Below the pieces are notes generated by a model. It ran no database searches. It saw only the letters and a list, made by a program, of their open reading frames with translations, and was not told the DNA's origin. Positions 27,365-36,859 of a stretch of 64,000 nt of DNA are shown here, piece by piece. Made by a program: the position numbers and the translations under genes. Origin of the DNA: Bin5 sp009843665 (GTDB lineage: Bacteria > Chloroflexota > Anaerolineae > Caldilineales > Caldilineaceae); assembly GCA_965220285.1 (NCBI GenBank), contig OZ244818.1:4774001-4838000 (forward strand), read 5' to 3'. The first letter of the stretch is position 1. Each line of letters starts with the position of its first letter.

Positions 27365-29188
27365 CTATTCCGCCGGGCCTAGCTGTCCGGTCAGAATCTG
27401 AATTACGACGAAGGAGTCGGCGTAAGGGCTGTTGACGTAGATCGGGTCGCCTTCGGGCAGCCAACCACTGGCAAAGCGGCTGGGCACCGGGTTGTTGCCG
27501 TAGCGCTCCCACAGAGGAATCTGCGGCAGCAGTTCGTTATAGGCCATGGCGATCTTGTCGAGCGCAGCAATCTGCATGGCGGCGTCACCACCTGAGCCGG
27601 CCTCCTTGGTCAGCGCCCACAAGTCTACATCGCCAACGCTGTCGGTGCTGACGTTCAGGTCGAAGGACATGCCGGGCAGTTCGATGCTACCGGCGCCCGA
27701 CGCGCCTACGCCCGTGGCGGCGGCGTTGTGCGTGCTGAAGTCATTCTCATAGGAGAAGGACGGGTGCGGATTGCCCGCGCCCCAGCCGCGAATCGCGAGC
27801 TGGAACTTGCCTTCATTTACGTCGATCGGATGCTGCTGGAAGTTCACGCCGCGGAAGCTGGTCTGGAATCCGAATGCAGTCAACTGTTCGGCCACGTTCT
27901 CAGCTGCGGCAGACCAGTCGGCGTACTCTGCCGGTGCGGTCAGTTCCCACTCCATGCGGGCGCCGGTGTCGTCAACCCAGACACCGTCGTCGGCGCGGGT
28001 GAAACCGATGTCGAGCAACATCTGCTCGGCTTTTTCCACATCCTGGCTGTACGGATCCAAGCTGGCGCGCGCATCGTCACTCAGCCACAGGGGCGTAATG
28101 TTGTCGGAGAAGCCGCACATGCACTCCTGCGCTACGCCCGATTCGGCCAGCGAGATATAAGCGTTCTCTTCAAAGTTAATGGCGTAAGCCAGGGCCTGAC
28201 GCACTTCTTTTACGTTGAAGGGATAGATGGTGTGGTTGAAATAGAGTGCCGGGCCGCCGTAGATCGGGGCGCGGATGATGCGGTATCCCAGAGAGATGAA
28301 CTCGCGCTCTGTGGCTGGCGGGAAGCCGTGCGTAGCGTAGTCGACGTCGCCAGAAAGGACGAGCGGCGTAACCACCGGCGTCTCACCGTTATAGTTGAGC
28401 ATGCGGTCGAAGCGCACGGTGTCGGCCCAGTAGGAGGTCTCGACCTTGTTGAGAATCATCTGGGACTCGGTGATGCTGGCAGGGTCGATCGCGTACGGCC
28501 CCAAGACGACCATTTCGTCCGGGCGCAATTCGTTGAACTCCTGCAACAACTGCTTCCATTCGTCGTCCTCATTGGTCATGCCGCCCTCGACCAGATCGCG
28601 GGTGCGCTGGGCGAAGTCGCCATAGACTGAGGAGGCCGTGATGTGCACCTCGCGCAGTACACGGCGAGGGACGGTGGTGGACGGACCGCTGAGGACGAAG
28701 TCGACGGTGTGATCATCGACGGCCTGCACGTCGTCGAGGAAGCGCCAGACCGTCTGGCTGAGCAGACGGGAGATGGAGAACGTATCGACGACATCCTGCG
28801 AAGTGAAGGCGCTGCCGTCACTCCAGCTCGCGCCCTGGATCAGATTGACGCGCAAGGTGACGTCATCGACCCACTCCCAGGCCTCACCGGCCACCGGCAG
28901 CCAGCTGCCGTCGGCCCACAGGAACATGAACAGCGGCGGTTCCATCAGGGCGCGGTAGATGCCCAGGGTCATTCCGTTCGTGACCCAGGTGTTGAAGTGG
29001 CCCGTGGGGGGCGGCGCGTAGGGCCAGGCCGGATGGAACTCAGCTACGCCGGTTCCCGCCGGAGCTGCCTCTTCCTCCGCAGCGGCCGGAGCCGCCTCGC
29101 CGCCGCCCATATCGGCCGCCGGCGCGCCGCACGCGCTGATGGCCAAGGCCGCGATCAGAGCAATAACCAGCCAAAATCTTCGGTTCAT
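27365..29188 (-). CDS. Solute-binding lipoprotein family 5 (peptide/nickel type), copy A
   Basis: 607 residues, ATG 29188 preceded by AGGAGG-like sequence. Lipoprotein signal ending A-I-S-A-C-G-A-P, then an E/A-rich linker to about 45. The mature protein is SBP_bac_5: W-V-D-D-V-T-L-R-V near 115, Y-A-I-N-F-E-E-N near 320. Copy B at 29759 has the same length and nearly the same sequence; the two differ at scattered positions only. It is one of two binding proteins for the permease/ATPase set at 31.9-36.2 kb. Substrate may be peptides or another small solute. Confidence 0.93.
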   Translation of the reverse strand: MNRRFWLVIALIAALAISACGAPAADMGGGEAAPAAAEEEAAPAGTGVAEFHPAWPYAPPPTGHFNTWVTNGMTLGIYRALMEPPLFMFLWADGSWLPVAGEAWEWVDDVTLRVNLIQGASWSDGSAFTSQDVVDTFSISRLLSQTVWRFLDDVQAVDDHTVDFVLSGPSTTVPRRVLREVHITASSVYGDFAQRTRDLVEGGMTNEDDEWKQLLQEFNELRPDEMVVLGPYAIDPASITESQMILNKVETSYWADTVRFDRMLNYNGETPVVTPLVLSGDVDYATHGFPPATEREFISLGYRIIRAPIYGGPALYFNHTIYPFNVKEVRQALAYAINFEENAYISLAESGVAQECMCGFSDNITPLWLSDDARASLDPYSQDVEKAEQMLLDIGFTRADDGVWVDDTGARMEWELTAPAEYADWSAAAENVAEQLTAFGFQTSFRGVNFQQHPIDVNEGKFQLAIRGWGAGNPHPSFSYENDFSTHNAAATGVGASGAGSIELPGMSFDLNVSTDSVGDVDLWALTKEAGSGGDAAMQIAALDKIAMAYNELLPQIPLWERYGNNPVPSRFASGWLPEGDPIYVNSPYADSFVVIQILTGQLGPAE

Positions 29189-29286
29189 TCTGTATCCTCC
29201 TTAGGATATTTGAGTTTCTGAGGAGTAGGAGCGATAGTGAGCGCGACCGCGCGCTGTGGCACCTGCAGAGCGCATGCATACGCGGA

Positions 29287-29478
29287 TCACTGCTCTCTCC
29301 GCTTTCCCCACTGCACAAGAATTACTACCAACAACAGATATACGAGCCCGACGCCCAGTGTGACTTGGGTTATAACGTATTCGGCGGTCCCCTTTTCCAG
29401 AAAAAGCAGAAGGGCGCCGGCTACGAAGGCAATGTAGAACCCGATGTGAAAGGCCGCCCTACCAAGAAATGGATCCAT
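29287..29478 (-). CDS. Small two-helix membrane protein, intact copy
   Basis: 63 residues from ATG 29478, with AGGAAAAA directly before. Two predicted membrane helices: about 10-29 (F-H-I-G-F-Y-I-A-F-V-A-G-A-L-L-L-F-L) and about 36-56 (V-T-L-G-V-G-L-V-Y-L-L-L-V-V-I-L-V), separated by a short E-K-G loop, with a basic C-terminus. No family recognised. An equally long copy exists at 31681 but is broken by a stop codon, so this copy is the functional one if either is. It sits directly upstream of binding protein A, suggesting an accessory role in the transporter. Confidence 0.7.
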   Translation of the reverse strand: MDPFLGRAAFHIGFYIAFVAGALLLFLEKGTAEYVITQVTLGVGLVYLLLVVILVQWGKRREQ

Positions 29479-29499
29479 GTTTTTCCTGCTGTGCCTTTG

Positions 29500-29680
29500 A
29501 CCCCATGACTCGGCGGGCGGGCGACGGTGAACTTCGGCTCCACCGTCAATGCCCATGCTACTGAAACACGCTGACGCAGACCACCGCTCAGCCGGTGAGG
29601 GTACTTGTCGAGAAAGTCCGATGCCGGCGTCAGATCGACGATATCCAACAGTTCGGCAGACCTCTTCTCCACATCCCTTC
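29500..29680 (-). pseudogene. Remnant of peptide ABC transporter ATPase gene (dppF-like)
   Basis: A frame of about 60 codons matches the middle of the intact ATPase at 31931-32959: A-E-L-L-D-I-V-D-L-T-P-x-S-D-F-L-D-K-Y-P-H-x-L-S-G-G and V-S-V-A-x-A-L-T-V-E-P-K-F. The signature is LSGGL where the intact copy has LSGGQ. The homology breaks off at about 29500 where the frame enters unrelated residues, and the Walker A part is missing. It is the trace of a duplication whose unit contained binding protein, small membrane gene and ATPase. Confidence 0.85.
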
Positions 29681-29758
29681 GCCTGCCTCTTCTGCCGCAA
29701 CCTCTGGGGCGGCCCTAACTACCTTTGTCTTACCGCAAGACAAACTTTGCCGTATCAC

Positions 29759-31582
29759 CTATTCCGCCGGGCCAAGCTGACCGGTCAGAATCTGGATGAC
29801 GACGAAGGAGTCGCCGTAAGGGCTATTGAGGTAAATCGGGTCGCCCTCCGGGAGCCATCCGCTGGCAAAACGGCTGGGTACCGGGTTGTTGCCATATTTC
29901 TCCCACAGAGGAATCTGGGGAAGCAGTTCGTTGTAGGCCATTGCGATCTTGTCCAGCGCCGCGATCTGCTTAGCGGCGTCAACGCCGGACCCGGCCTCCT
30001 TGGTCAGAGCCCACAGGTCGATGTCGCCGACGCTGTCAGTACTGACGTTCAGGTCGAAGGACATGCCCGGGAGCTCGATGCTGCCGGCGCCCGATGCGCC
30101 TACGCCCGTGGCGGCCGCATTGTGCGTGCTGAAGTCATTCTCGTAGGAGAAGGACGGGTGAGGGTTGCCTGCGCCCCAGCCGCGAATCGCCAATTGGAAC
30201 TTACCTTCGTTGATGTCGATCGGATGCTGCTGGAAGTTCACGCCGCGGAAGCTGGTCTTGAAGCCGAAAGCGGTCAGCTGCTCGGCCGCGTTCTCAGCTG
30301 CGGCAGACCAGTCGGCATATTCGGTCGGCGCGGTCAACTCCCACTCCATGCGGGCGCCGGTGTCGTCCAGCCAAACACCGTCGTCGTCGCGAGTGAAACC
30401 GATATCGAGCAATATCTGTTCCGCCTCCTCCAGATCCTGGTTGTACGGGTTCAGATTGGCGCGTGTGTCATCACTCAACCACAGCGGCGTCATATTGTCG
30501 GAGAAACCGCACATGCAGACCTGGGCCACACCGGACTCGGCCAGGGATATGAAGGCGTTCTCTTCAAAGTTGATGGCATAAGCCAGCGCCTGCCGAACTT
30601 CCTTCATCTGGAAAGGATGAATTGTGTGGTTGAAGTATAGGGCCGGGCCGGCATAGATCGGAGGGCGGATGATGCGGTAGCCCAGGGAAATGAACTCGCG
30701 CTCTGTGGCCGGCGGGAAGCCGTGCGTAGCATAGTCAACATCTCCGGAAAGGACGAGCGGCGTTACGACAGGCGTCTCACCGTTGTAGTTGACCATGCGG
30801 TCGAAGCGGACAGTGTCGGCCCAGTAGGAGGTCTCAACCTTGTTGAGGATCATCTGGGACTCGGTGATGCTGGCGGGGTCGATCGCATAAGGTCCCAAGA
30901 CGACCATTTCGTCCGGGCGGAGCTCATTGAACTCCTGCAGTAGCTGCTTCCAGTTGTCGTCCTCGTTGGTCATGCCGGCCTCGACCAGATCGCGGGTGCG
31001 CTGGGCAAAGTCGCCGTAGACCGAGGAGGCGGTAATATGTACCTCGCGCAGCACACGGCGGGGCACGGTTGTCGACGGGCCACTGAGAATGAAGTCGACG
31101 GTATGGTCATCCACGGCCTGTACGTCATCAAGGAAGCGCCAGACAGTCTGACTGAGCAGCCGGGAGATGGAAAACGTATCGACGACGTCCTGCGAAGTGA
31201 AGTCGCTGCCGTCGCTCCATTGCGCGCCCTGAATCAGACTGACGCGCAAGGTGACATCGTCTACCCATTCCCAGGACTCACCGGCGACCGGCATCCAGCT
31301 TCCGTCAGCCCACAGGAACATGAACAACGGCGGTTCCATCAGGGCGCGGTAGATACCCAGGGTCATGCCGTTGGTAACCCAGGTGTTGAAGTGGCCCGTA
31401 GGGGGAGGCGCATAGGGCCAAGCCGGATGGAATTCGGCTACACCTGTTCCCGCTGGAGCCGCTTCTTCCTCCGCAGCGGCCGGAGCTGCCTCGCCGCCGC
31501 CCATGTCGGCCGCCGGTGCACCGCAGGCGCTGATGACAAGCGCAGCGATCAGCGCAATGGCAAGCAAGAATCTAGGGTTCAT
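29759..31582 (-). CDS. Solute-binding lipoprotein family 5 (peptide/nickel type), copy B
   Basis: 607 residues from ATG 31582; the frame is open to 31774 but homology to copy A begins at this ATG. Signal ends L-V-I-S-A-C-G-A-P. Residue differences from copy A are scattered (for example A-N-L-N-P-Y-N-Q-D-L-E-E-A against A-S-L-D-P-Y-S-Q-D-V-E-K-A), showing the copies have diverged modestly but both remain full length and open. It is followed downstream by the ATPase remnant and copy A. Two nearly equal binding proteins may extend the substrate range or the dose. Confidence 0.93.
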   Translation of the reverse strand: MNPRFLLAIALIAALVISACGAPAADMGGGEAAPAAAEEEAAPAGTGVAEFHPAWPYAPPPTGHFNTWVTNGMTLGIYRALMEPPLFMFLWADGSWMPVAGESWEWVDDVTLRVSLIQGAQWSDGSDFTSQDVVDTFSISRLLSQTVWRFLDDVQAVDDHTVDFILSGPSTTVPRRVLREVHITASSVYGDFAQRTRDLVEAGMTNEDDNWKQLLQEFNELRPDEMVVLGPYAIDPASITESQMILNKVETSYWADTVRFDRMVNYNGETPVVTPLVLSGDVDYATHGFPPATEREFISLGYRIIRPPIYAGPALYFNHTIHPFQMKEVRQALAYAINFEENAFISLAESGVAQVCMCGFSDNMTPLWLSDDTRANLNPYNQDLEEAEQILLDIGFTRDDDGVWLDDTGARMEWELTAPTEYADWSAAAENAAEQLTAFGFKTSFRGVNFQQHPIDINEGKFQLAIRGWGAGNPHPSFSYENDFSTHNAAATGVGASGAGSIELPGMSFDLNVSTDSVGDIDLWALTKEAGSGVDAAKQIAALDKIAMAYNELLPQIPLWEKYGNNPVPSRFASGWLPEGDPIYLNSPYGDSFVVIQILTGQLGPAE

Positions 31583-31680
31583 TCTGTATCCTCCTTGGGA
31601 TGCTAGAAGTGTAGAGGAGTAGGAGTGACAGTGAGCGTGGCGGTGCGTTGTGGCACCAGCAGAACGCATGCTTGCGAGGA

Positions 31681-31872
31681 TCACTGTTCTCTCGGTTTTC
31701 CCCAGTACACAAGAATCACTTCCAGAACCATATAGATGAGCCCGACAGCCAATGTCAAATGAGCGATAACGCATGCGGCGGTCCCTTTCTTCAGGAAGAT
31801 CAGGAGCGCGCCGGCAACGAAGGCCAATTAGAACCCGATGTGAAATGCCGCTTTACCAAGGAAGGGTTCCAT
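31681..31872 (-). pseudogene. Small two-helix membrane protein gene, broken copy (in-frame TAA)
   Basis: 192 bases, same length as the intact copy at 29287-29478. It starts M-E-P-F-L-G-K-A-A-F-H-I-G-F and then has TAA at 31830-31828, where the intact copy has TAC (Tyr). After the stop the frame continues with A-F-V-A-G-A-L-L and ends in V-Y-W-G-K-P-R-E-Q. A single base difference (C to A) therefore broke the gene. It lies between the ATPase gene and binding protein B. Confidence 0.85.
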
Positions 31873-31930
31873 GTCTTTCCTCCTGAGCCATTGCCCTCCA
31901 TAGCGGGGCGGACCGGAGACAGTTCTTCCT

Positions 31931-32959
31931 TCAAACAATCTGACTCGGCTCCGCCATGCGAACGGGGCAGGCTACACTGCCCCCGTCTGAGATTCGTTCC
32001 AGTCCAGGGACGGCCAAGTCGCATTCCCCCGGCACAAAGTATGGGCAGCGCGGATGAAAGGTACAACCTGAAGGTAGATTCAAGAGGCTGGGAATCTCTG
32101 CGCTGCGCAATTCAATGTGGACTTTCTTTTTTGCCAACTCCGGATCGGCTTCGGGAACAGCCCCCAGAAGCGCCTGCGTATAGGGGTGGCGCGAGTCGGT
32201 GATAAGACGGGGTGTCGGCCCTTCTTCCACTATGCGCCCCAGGTACATGACAGTGATTCGCCCTTCCCAGGCAAAGTATTTCGCCAGAGCCAGGTCGTGA
32301 GTGATGAAGAGAAAGGTTACGTCGAACTCGTCTTTGAGCCGGTAGAGCATGTTGAGCAGGCTCACTCGAATCGACACATCCACCATTGAGACGGCTTCGT
32401 CGGCGACGATGAATTTCGGCTCCACGGTCAAGGCTCTGGCTACCGATACGCGCTGGCGCTGCCCGCCGCTCAGCTGGTGAGGGTATTTGTCGAGAAAGTC
32501 CGATACCGGCGTCAGATCGACGATTTCCAGCAGTTCGGCAGCCCGCCGCCCGGCGTCACGACGGCGACCTCTGCGGCCACTGCCCGCTCCATTCTGACCT
32601 GTTGCCTGCGTTTGGTGGCGCAAGAGGGGGGTGGTGATCATCTGGCGCACGGTCTGGGTTGGATTAAGCGAGGCGTAGGGATCCTGATGGATGATCTGGA
32701 CTGCGCGCCGGTACTGCTGATAGTCGGCCTTTTCCATTGACGCAATATCCTGGCCCTGGTAAAGAATCTGCCCCTCGGACGGCGGCAGGAGGCCGACGAC
32801 CATGCGGCCGGTGGTGCTCTTGCCACAACCGCTTTCACCGACGAGGCAAACGATTTCGCCAGGTTCAATGTCCAGGGAGATCGAGTCAACGGCCGTCACG
32901 CGCTCGCGGCCGCTGCCAAAATATTTCGTTACATTCCGTAGTTCAAGAATCGGCGTCAT
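31931..32959 (-). CDS. Peptide ABC transporter ATPase (DppF/OppF-like)
   Basis: 342 residues from ATG 32959 with GGAGG nine bases upstream. Walker A is VGESGCGKST near residue 38-47, signature LSGGQRQR near 170, Walker B F-I-V-A-D-E-A-V-S-M-V-D (with A for the usual P), and the C-terminal oligopeptide-binding domain with R-I-T-V-M-Y-L-G-R-I-V-E. A basic, glycine-rich insert (G-S-G-R-R-G-R-R-R) lies in the helical domain between Walker A and signature. It is the second ATPase of the operon; a truncated copy is at 29500. Confidence 0.93.
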   Translation of the reverse strand: MTPILELRNVTKYFGSGRERVTAVDSISLDIEPGEIVCLVGESGCGKSTTGRMVVGLLPPSEGQILYQGQDIASMEKADYQQYRRAVQIIHQDPYASLNPTQTVRQMITTPLLRHQTQATGQNGAGSGRRGRRRDAGRRAAELLEIVDLTPVSDFLDKYPHQLSGGQRQRVSVARALTVEPKFIVADEAVSMVDVSIRVSLLNMLYRLKDEFDVTFLFITHDLALAKYFAWEGRITVMYLGRIVEEGPTPRLITDSRHPYTQALLGAVPEADPELAKKKVHIELRSAEIPSLLNLPSGCTFHPRCPYFVPGECDLAVPGLERISDGGSVACPVRMAEPSQIV

Positions 32960-33002
32960 CTCGTGCGGCCTCCACTGGCCGCCCCCCTTTCTCCGTACGG
33001 GG

Positions 33003-34100
33003 TTACTGGCCGGGAGCACGTTCCCTTTGCGTACTCCTCTTGCCTCTCAGCCCGCTGCGCTCGATGTCCTTCTGCACTGCATCAGTGTGCCAGCAGGCCG
33101 CGTAGTGATTGTCGCCGACCCGTTCCAGCTCCGGCTCCTCGCTGCTGCAGCGTTCACTGGCAAAGGGGCAGCGTGGATGGAATTTGCAACCGGTCGGTAA
33201 ATTGATCAGGTCGGGAGGAGAACCGGGTATCGAGGAGAGTTCCTCAAAACCGCCGGTTACGGTCGGCACGGCCCGGATCAGACCCAACGAGTAGGGATGA
33301 CGCGGGCGATAGAAGATGTCCTCGACCGGCCCCAGTTCGACGACCTGCCCGGCGTACATCGTCGCAACTCTGTCTGCCAGCTCAGCGGCGATGGCAAGGT
33401 CGTGCGAGATGAAGAGCATGGTAAAGTGCAGGTCTTCTTTCAGCCGCCGCAGCAGATCGATGATCGTCCTCTGCGTGAGGATGTCCAGAGCGGTTGTCGG
33501 CTCGTCCAGAATCAGAATTTGCGGGTCCAACAGAAGTGATATGGCCAGAAGCGTTCGCTGGCGCATGCCCCCGCTCAACTCGTGGGCGTAGGAGTTGATT
33601 ACACGGTCAGGGTCCAACTGAACAAAGCGAAGGAGATCAAGAAACCGCTCGCGAACCTCCTCGCGATTGTTCCACCTATGGGCCTTCGCCGTATCCCAAA
33701 CCTGGTCCCAAACCTTCAGCACGGGATTGAACGCGTTGAGCGCAGACTGGAAGACCATGGCGCAGTCGCGCCAGCGAAACTCGCGCAGGGGACCTTCGGC
33801 AAGGGAAAGCACATCCAGCTCACGGCCGTCGCGGCGATAGATAATCCTGCCGGGGCTGACTTCCGCGGTTTCGACCAGGAGACGTACGATTCCCAGCCCC
33901 AAGGTCGTCTTGCCGGAGCCGCTTTCTCCGATCAGAGCCAGGCTTTCACCTGCTTGCAAGTCGAGGGAGACACCTCTGACCGCCTGGACGCTGCCCTTGC
34001 GTGTGCGATAGCTGACGTGAACGTTCTGCAGGCTCAGCGGGGGCTGGCTGCCGTTTTCTTCGATTTCCTGATGCCAGGAGAGATCAGTAGTCTGACTCAT
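33003..34100 (-). CDS. Peptide ABC transporter ATPase (DppD/OppD-like)
   Basis: 365 residues. Walker A IGESGSGKTT near residue 57-66, signature LSGGMRQR near 170, Walker B L-I-L-D-E-P-T-T-A-L-D, and a C-terminal oligo_HPY domain with the Fe-S-type cysteines K-F-H-P-R-C-P-F-A-S-E-R-C and Y-A-A-C. Such cysteines coordinate a [4Fe-4S] cluster in some Dpp ATPases. Pairs with the DppF-like ATPase 43 bases downstream, in agreement with the heterodimer known for peptide and nickel importers. Confidence 0.93.
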   Translation of the reverse strand: MSQTTDLSWHQEIEENGSQPPLSLQNVHVSYRTRKGSVQAVRGVSLDLQAGESLALIGESGSGKTTLGLGIVRLLVETAEVSPGRIIYRRDGRELDVLSLAEGPLREFRWRDCAMVFQSALNAFNPVLKVWDQVWDTAKAHRWNNREEVRERFLDLLRFVQLDPDRVINSYAHELSGGMRQRTLLAISLLLDPQILILDEPTTALDILTQRTIIDLLRRLKEDLHFTMLFISHDLAIAAELADRVATMYAGQVVELGPVEDIFYRPRHPYSLGLIRAVPTVTGGFEELSSIPGSPPDLINLPTGCKFHPRCPFASERCSSEEPELERVGDNHYAACWHTDAVQKDIERSGLRGKRSTQRERAPGQ

Positions 34101-34121
34101 ATATATCCAGCGAACAGATAC

Positions 34122-35030
34122 CTACTCGCTGGCTCGCAGTCTAGGATTAAATACGAGTTCAAGCGAGCGGGTCATGGAAATGATTGCCAACTGAAGAATC
34201 GCGATGGCGACGATCGGCGCCATAATGTACCAGACACTGTCTTTGTAGAAGATCGCTCCTCGTACCCACGCCAGCTGAATCATCACGCTCCAGTTGCCAG
34301 CGGTTATCGGCACCAGGCCGAGGAAGACAAGCCCCGCCTGCTGGTAGACGGCAAAGGTCATGCCCAGGGCGAAGCTGACTACAATGTAGGGCATCATGTT
34401 GGGGACCATTTCGCGCAGGACGATATGCATAACGCCCAGATCCAGAGCCCTGGCCGCCTCAATGAAATCTCGCTGTTTGAGGGAGAGAGCCTGGGCCCGC
34501 AGAGCGCGCAAGAGGGTCGGCCAGTTCAGCAGTCCCATCAGGATCCCCAGCAGGGTCAAACTGTTCAGGGAAATAAAGGCTGCCAGGACCGCCAAGAGCG
34601 GGAACTGAGGAATTGTAAGTATTATGTCGGTGACCGACATGATGGCGCTGTCCAGCCAACCGCCTATGAAACCGCTAAGCGTGCCAAAAACGACGGCGAT
34701 TACCGTTGAAATCAGGGCAGCCAGAAAGGCAACGTAGATAACATCTTTGCCGCCGTTGACGATCTGGGACCAGATGTCGCGGCCCTGATGATCGGTGCCC
34801 AACGGATGTTCAAGAGTCGGCGTGATGTAGATCCTGTCGATCTTGGTCTTGGTATCCAGTTCGATGATTAATGGGCCCGCGTAGGACAGCAGGACCATGA
34901 AGACCACGACGAGGAAACCTATAAACCCAACCCGATTGTAGGCAAGGAGGCGTACCCCAGTTCGGAATCCTTTCCATGCGCTGACCAAGATGCTATCGGT
35001 TTGTTGGCCTTCCACTACTTGGGCCGTCAT
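34122..35030 (-). CDS. Peptide ABC transporter permease (DppC-like)
   Basis: 302 residues, six membrane helices with the first near residue 32-55 and the binding-protein-dependent transport EAA motif R-D-F-I-E-A-A-R-A-L-D-L-G near 195-207. The G-T-D-H-Q-G-R-D-I-W motif near 94-103 is the hallmark of DppC/OppC. It lies between the DppB and DppD genes with short gaps, so forms the membrane pair with the gene upstream. Confidence 0.92.
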   Translation of the reverse strand: MTAQVVEGQQTDSILVSAWKGFRTGVRLLAYNRVGFIGFLVVVFMVLLSYAGPLIIELDTKTKIDRIYITPTLEHPLGTDHQGRDIWSQIVNGGKDVIYVAFLAALISTVIAVVFGTLSGFIGGWLDSAIMSVTDIILTIPQFPLLAVLAAFISLNSLTLLGILMGLLNWPTLLRALRAQALSLKQRDFIEAARALDLGVMHIVLREMVPNMMPYIVVSFALGMTFAVYQQAGLVFLGLVPITAGNWSVMIQLAWVRGAIFYKDSVWYIMAPIVAIAILQLAIISMTRSLELVFNPRLRASE

Positions 35031-35076
35031 CTATCTGCTCCTGCGCTTCGTGTGTATTCTCGCACTTTGGTCAGGC

Positions 35077-36159
35077 TCAGTTGTCCTGCAGCTTGATACG
35101 AGGGTCGAGCCAGCCGTACAGGACATCGGCGAAGAAGTTGGCGAAGATCACTGAGAAAGTAATGATGAGGAAGATTCCCTGCATCAAAGTATAGTCGCGC
35201 TGGTTGATGGCCTGGCCGAGCATGCGCCCGATCCCGCCATACTCAAAGATCTGCTCCACCAGCAAGGAACCGCCGACGACAAAGCCGATGCGAATTGTGA
35301 GGATCGTGAAAAGAGGCAGGATCGCATTTCGGCCCACGTAGGCGGTGGTAATGCGCCACTCCTTGAGGCCGCGCGCTTTGGCAATCGTAACGTAGTCCTC
35401 ACCAAGCGTGCTTATCGTGTTGCTCTTCATGCTCAGCATCCAAAAGCCGACGCTGGTCAGCACGTAGGTAGAGATTGGCAGAGCTCCGTGGAAGAACGCA
35501 TCGAGTAAGAATTCCAGATTCAAACCAGGCACCATGCCGGATGAGTACGCGCCTCGCATGGCCGCGATCGGCAGGATCTTCCACTGGACACCCAACCACA
35601 CGACGATGAGCAGGCCGATCAGAAAGTCTGGAACGGAGCTAATCACAGAACTAATGACAGTCAGGCCGTGATCAAGATAGCTGTCGCGGCGGTAGGCCAT
35701 GATGACACCGAACAGAACGCCGATAGTGAAACTGATAAGGAGACCCAGGCCAACGCTGAAAAGTGTCCACGGGAGGAAGCGCAAGATTACTTCGGTAACG
35801 GTCGTTCCCGGTGAAAGGACTGACTGACCGAAGTTTCCCCTGGCCAGATTTTGAAGGTAGGAGAAATATTGGAGAATAACCGGTTGTTCCAGGTCGATGG
35901 CGAACAGAGCGGCGGCCTGGTCCTTGGCCTCGTGAACGGGCAAGCCGTAGGTGACAACCAGCTGGTTTACGTAGATCTCAATCGGGTTGCCAGGCAGGAG
36001 GCGCACCAAAAAGAAGATGATGGTGGTAACAATGAAGATGGTGGCCAGTGCGCGCAGGAACTTGCGGAAAAAGTATGAGCCCCAGATCGCGCCAAGGATG
36101 GAAAGAGGGCTGTTGATGCGCCCGGTACTGACGTTGGATACGTCAGCCGCTGTCGCCAT
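35077..36159 (-). CDS. Peptide ABC transporter permease (DppB-like)
   Basis: 360 residues, first gene of the operon. N-terminal helix near residue 33-55 followed by the L-P-G-N-P motif, EAA loop E-D-Y-V-T-I-A-K-A-R-G-L near 260-271, and the helix-rich core of DppB/OppB. The C-terminus ends Y-G-W-L-D-P-R-I-K. It is preceded by the promoter at 36300-36327, about 130 bases before its ATG. Cytoplasmic loops fit the ATPases encoded downstream. Confidence 0.92.
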   Translation of the reverse strand: MATAADVSNVSTGRINSPLSILGAIWGSYFFRKFLRALATIFIVTTIIFFLVRLLPGNPIEIYVNQLVVTYGLPVHEAKDQAAALFAIDLEQPVILQYFSYLQNLARGNFGQSVLSPGTTVTEVILRFLPWTLFSVGLGLLISFTIGVLFGVIMAYRRDSYLDHGLTVISSVISSVPDFLIGLLIVVWLGVQWKILPIAAMRGAYSSGMVPGLNLEFLLDAFFHGALPISTYVLTSVGFWMLSMKSNTISTLGEDYVTIAKARGLKEWRITTAYVGRNAILPLFTILTIRIGFVVGGSLLVEQIFEYGGIGRMLGQAINQRDYTLMQGIFLIITFSVIFANFFADVLYGWLDPRIKLQDN

Positions 36160-36299
36160 AGGATGTAGTCTCAGTCGTTAGTTTTGACAATCGTCGGGAA
36201 TGCGCCCGCCCAGAAAAGAGCAGATTGCCTTTGATACTACTACAGTGGCACCTTTACCAGTCTTCGGGGGCGAAGGGGGCGGCGGGGCGTAACGGCGTG

Positions 36300-36327
36300 A
36301 GTATAGCATGAAAGGCACGCCAGTCAA
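36300..36327 (-). promoter_or_regulatory. Extended -10 promoter of the peptide-transporter operon
   Basis: On the minus strand TTGACT (36327-36322) and TATACT (36305-36300) with a 16-base spacer and a TG one base before the -10 box (TGC-TATACT). Transcription would start near 36293 and give a leader of about 130 bases before the DppB gene. Confidence 0.6.
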
Positions 36328-36859
36328 ATTACTCTGCCTTGCGTGAGCAGTTAAGGAAGCAAACGCCACGGAGCCCAGATTCGCGTAGTCAAGGCCAGGA
36401 AAGTTGGCCCAATTCTGGTTAGGAGAGGGTCAATTTCGGCACCGCTTGCCCAGGGCAATTGCACCTTTATGGGGTAGAACTCTCCAGAGATAGTCAGTCT
36501 TCCAACCGGCCTGGTAACGTTTGGCAGGAGAGCCGGGTAGGGGGCATGTCCGTTTGCGCAAGTGTCTGAAGGTGGAAGTCAGGAGCATTACAGCCTGGGA
36601 TGAAAAGACGAAATTCAGATGAGATGCATATACCTTGGGGGCCGATGCGAGCCTTGCTTTCAACGTGGACCGTCAGTCTTCAAGGTGGGTCACTGGCTTC
36701 CTCGTCTGTGTGTTGGGCGAGAGTTTATGAGCGTTTACGTGTTGAGTGACCTGCAATTAATGCAGTCTGTGTGGTGGGCTGTGATAAGGGCCTCGCCGGC
36801 GTGGTGGGTCCGAACGAGTGTCAATGTACGTTGTACGAGAGTTGTACAAGATCTGAAAT

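Noticed and set aside
29549..30640. A 363-codon plus-strand open frame across binding protein B
   Set aside because: Antisense to the binding protein gene. The same pattern appears opposite copy A, as expected for a shadow of duplicated sequence.
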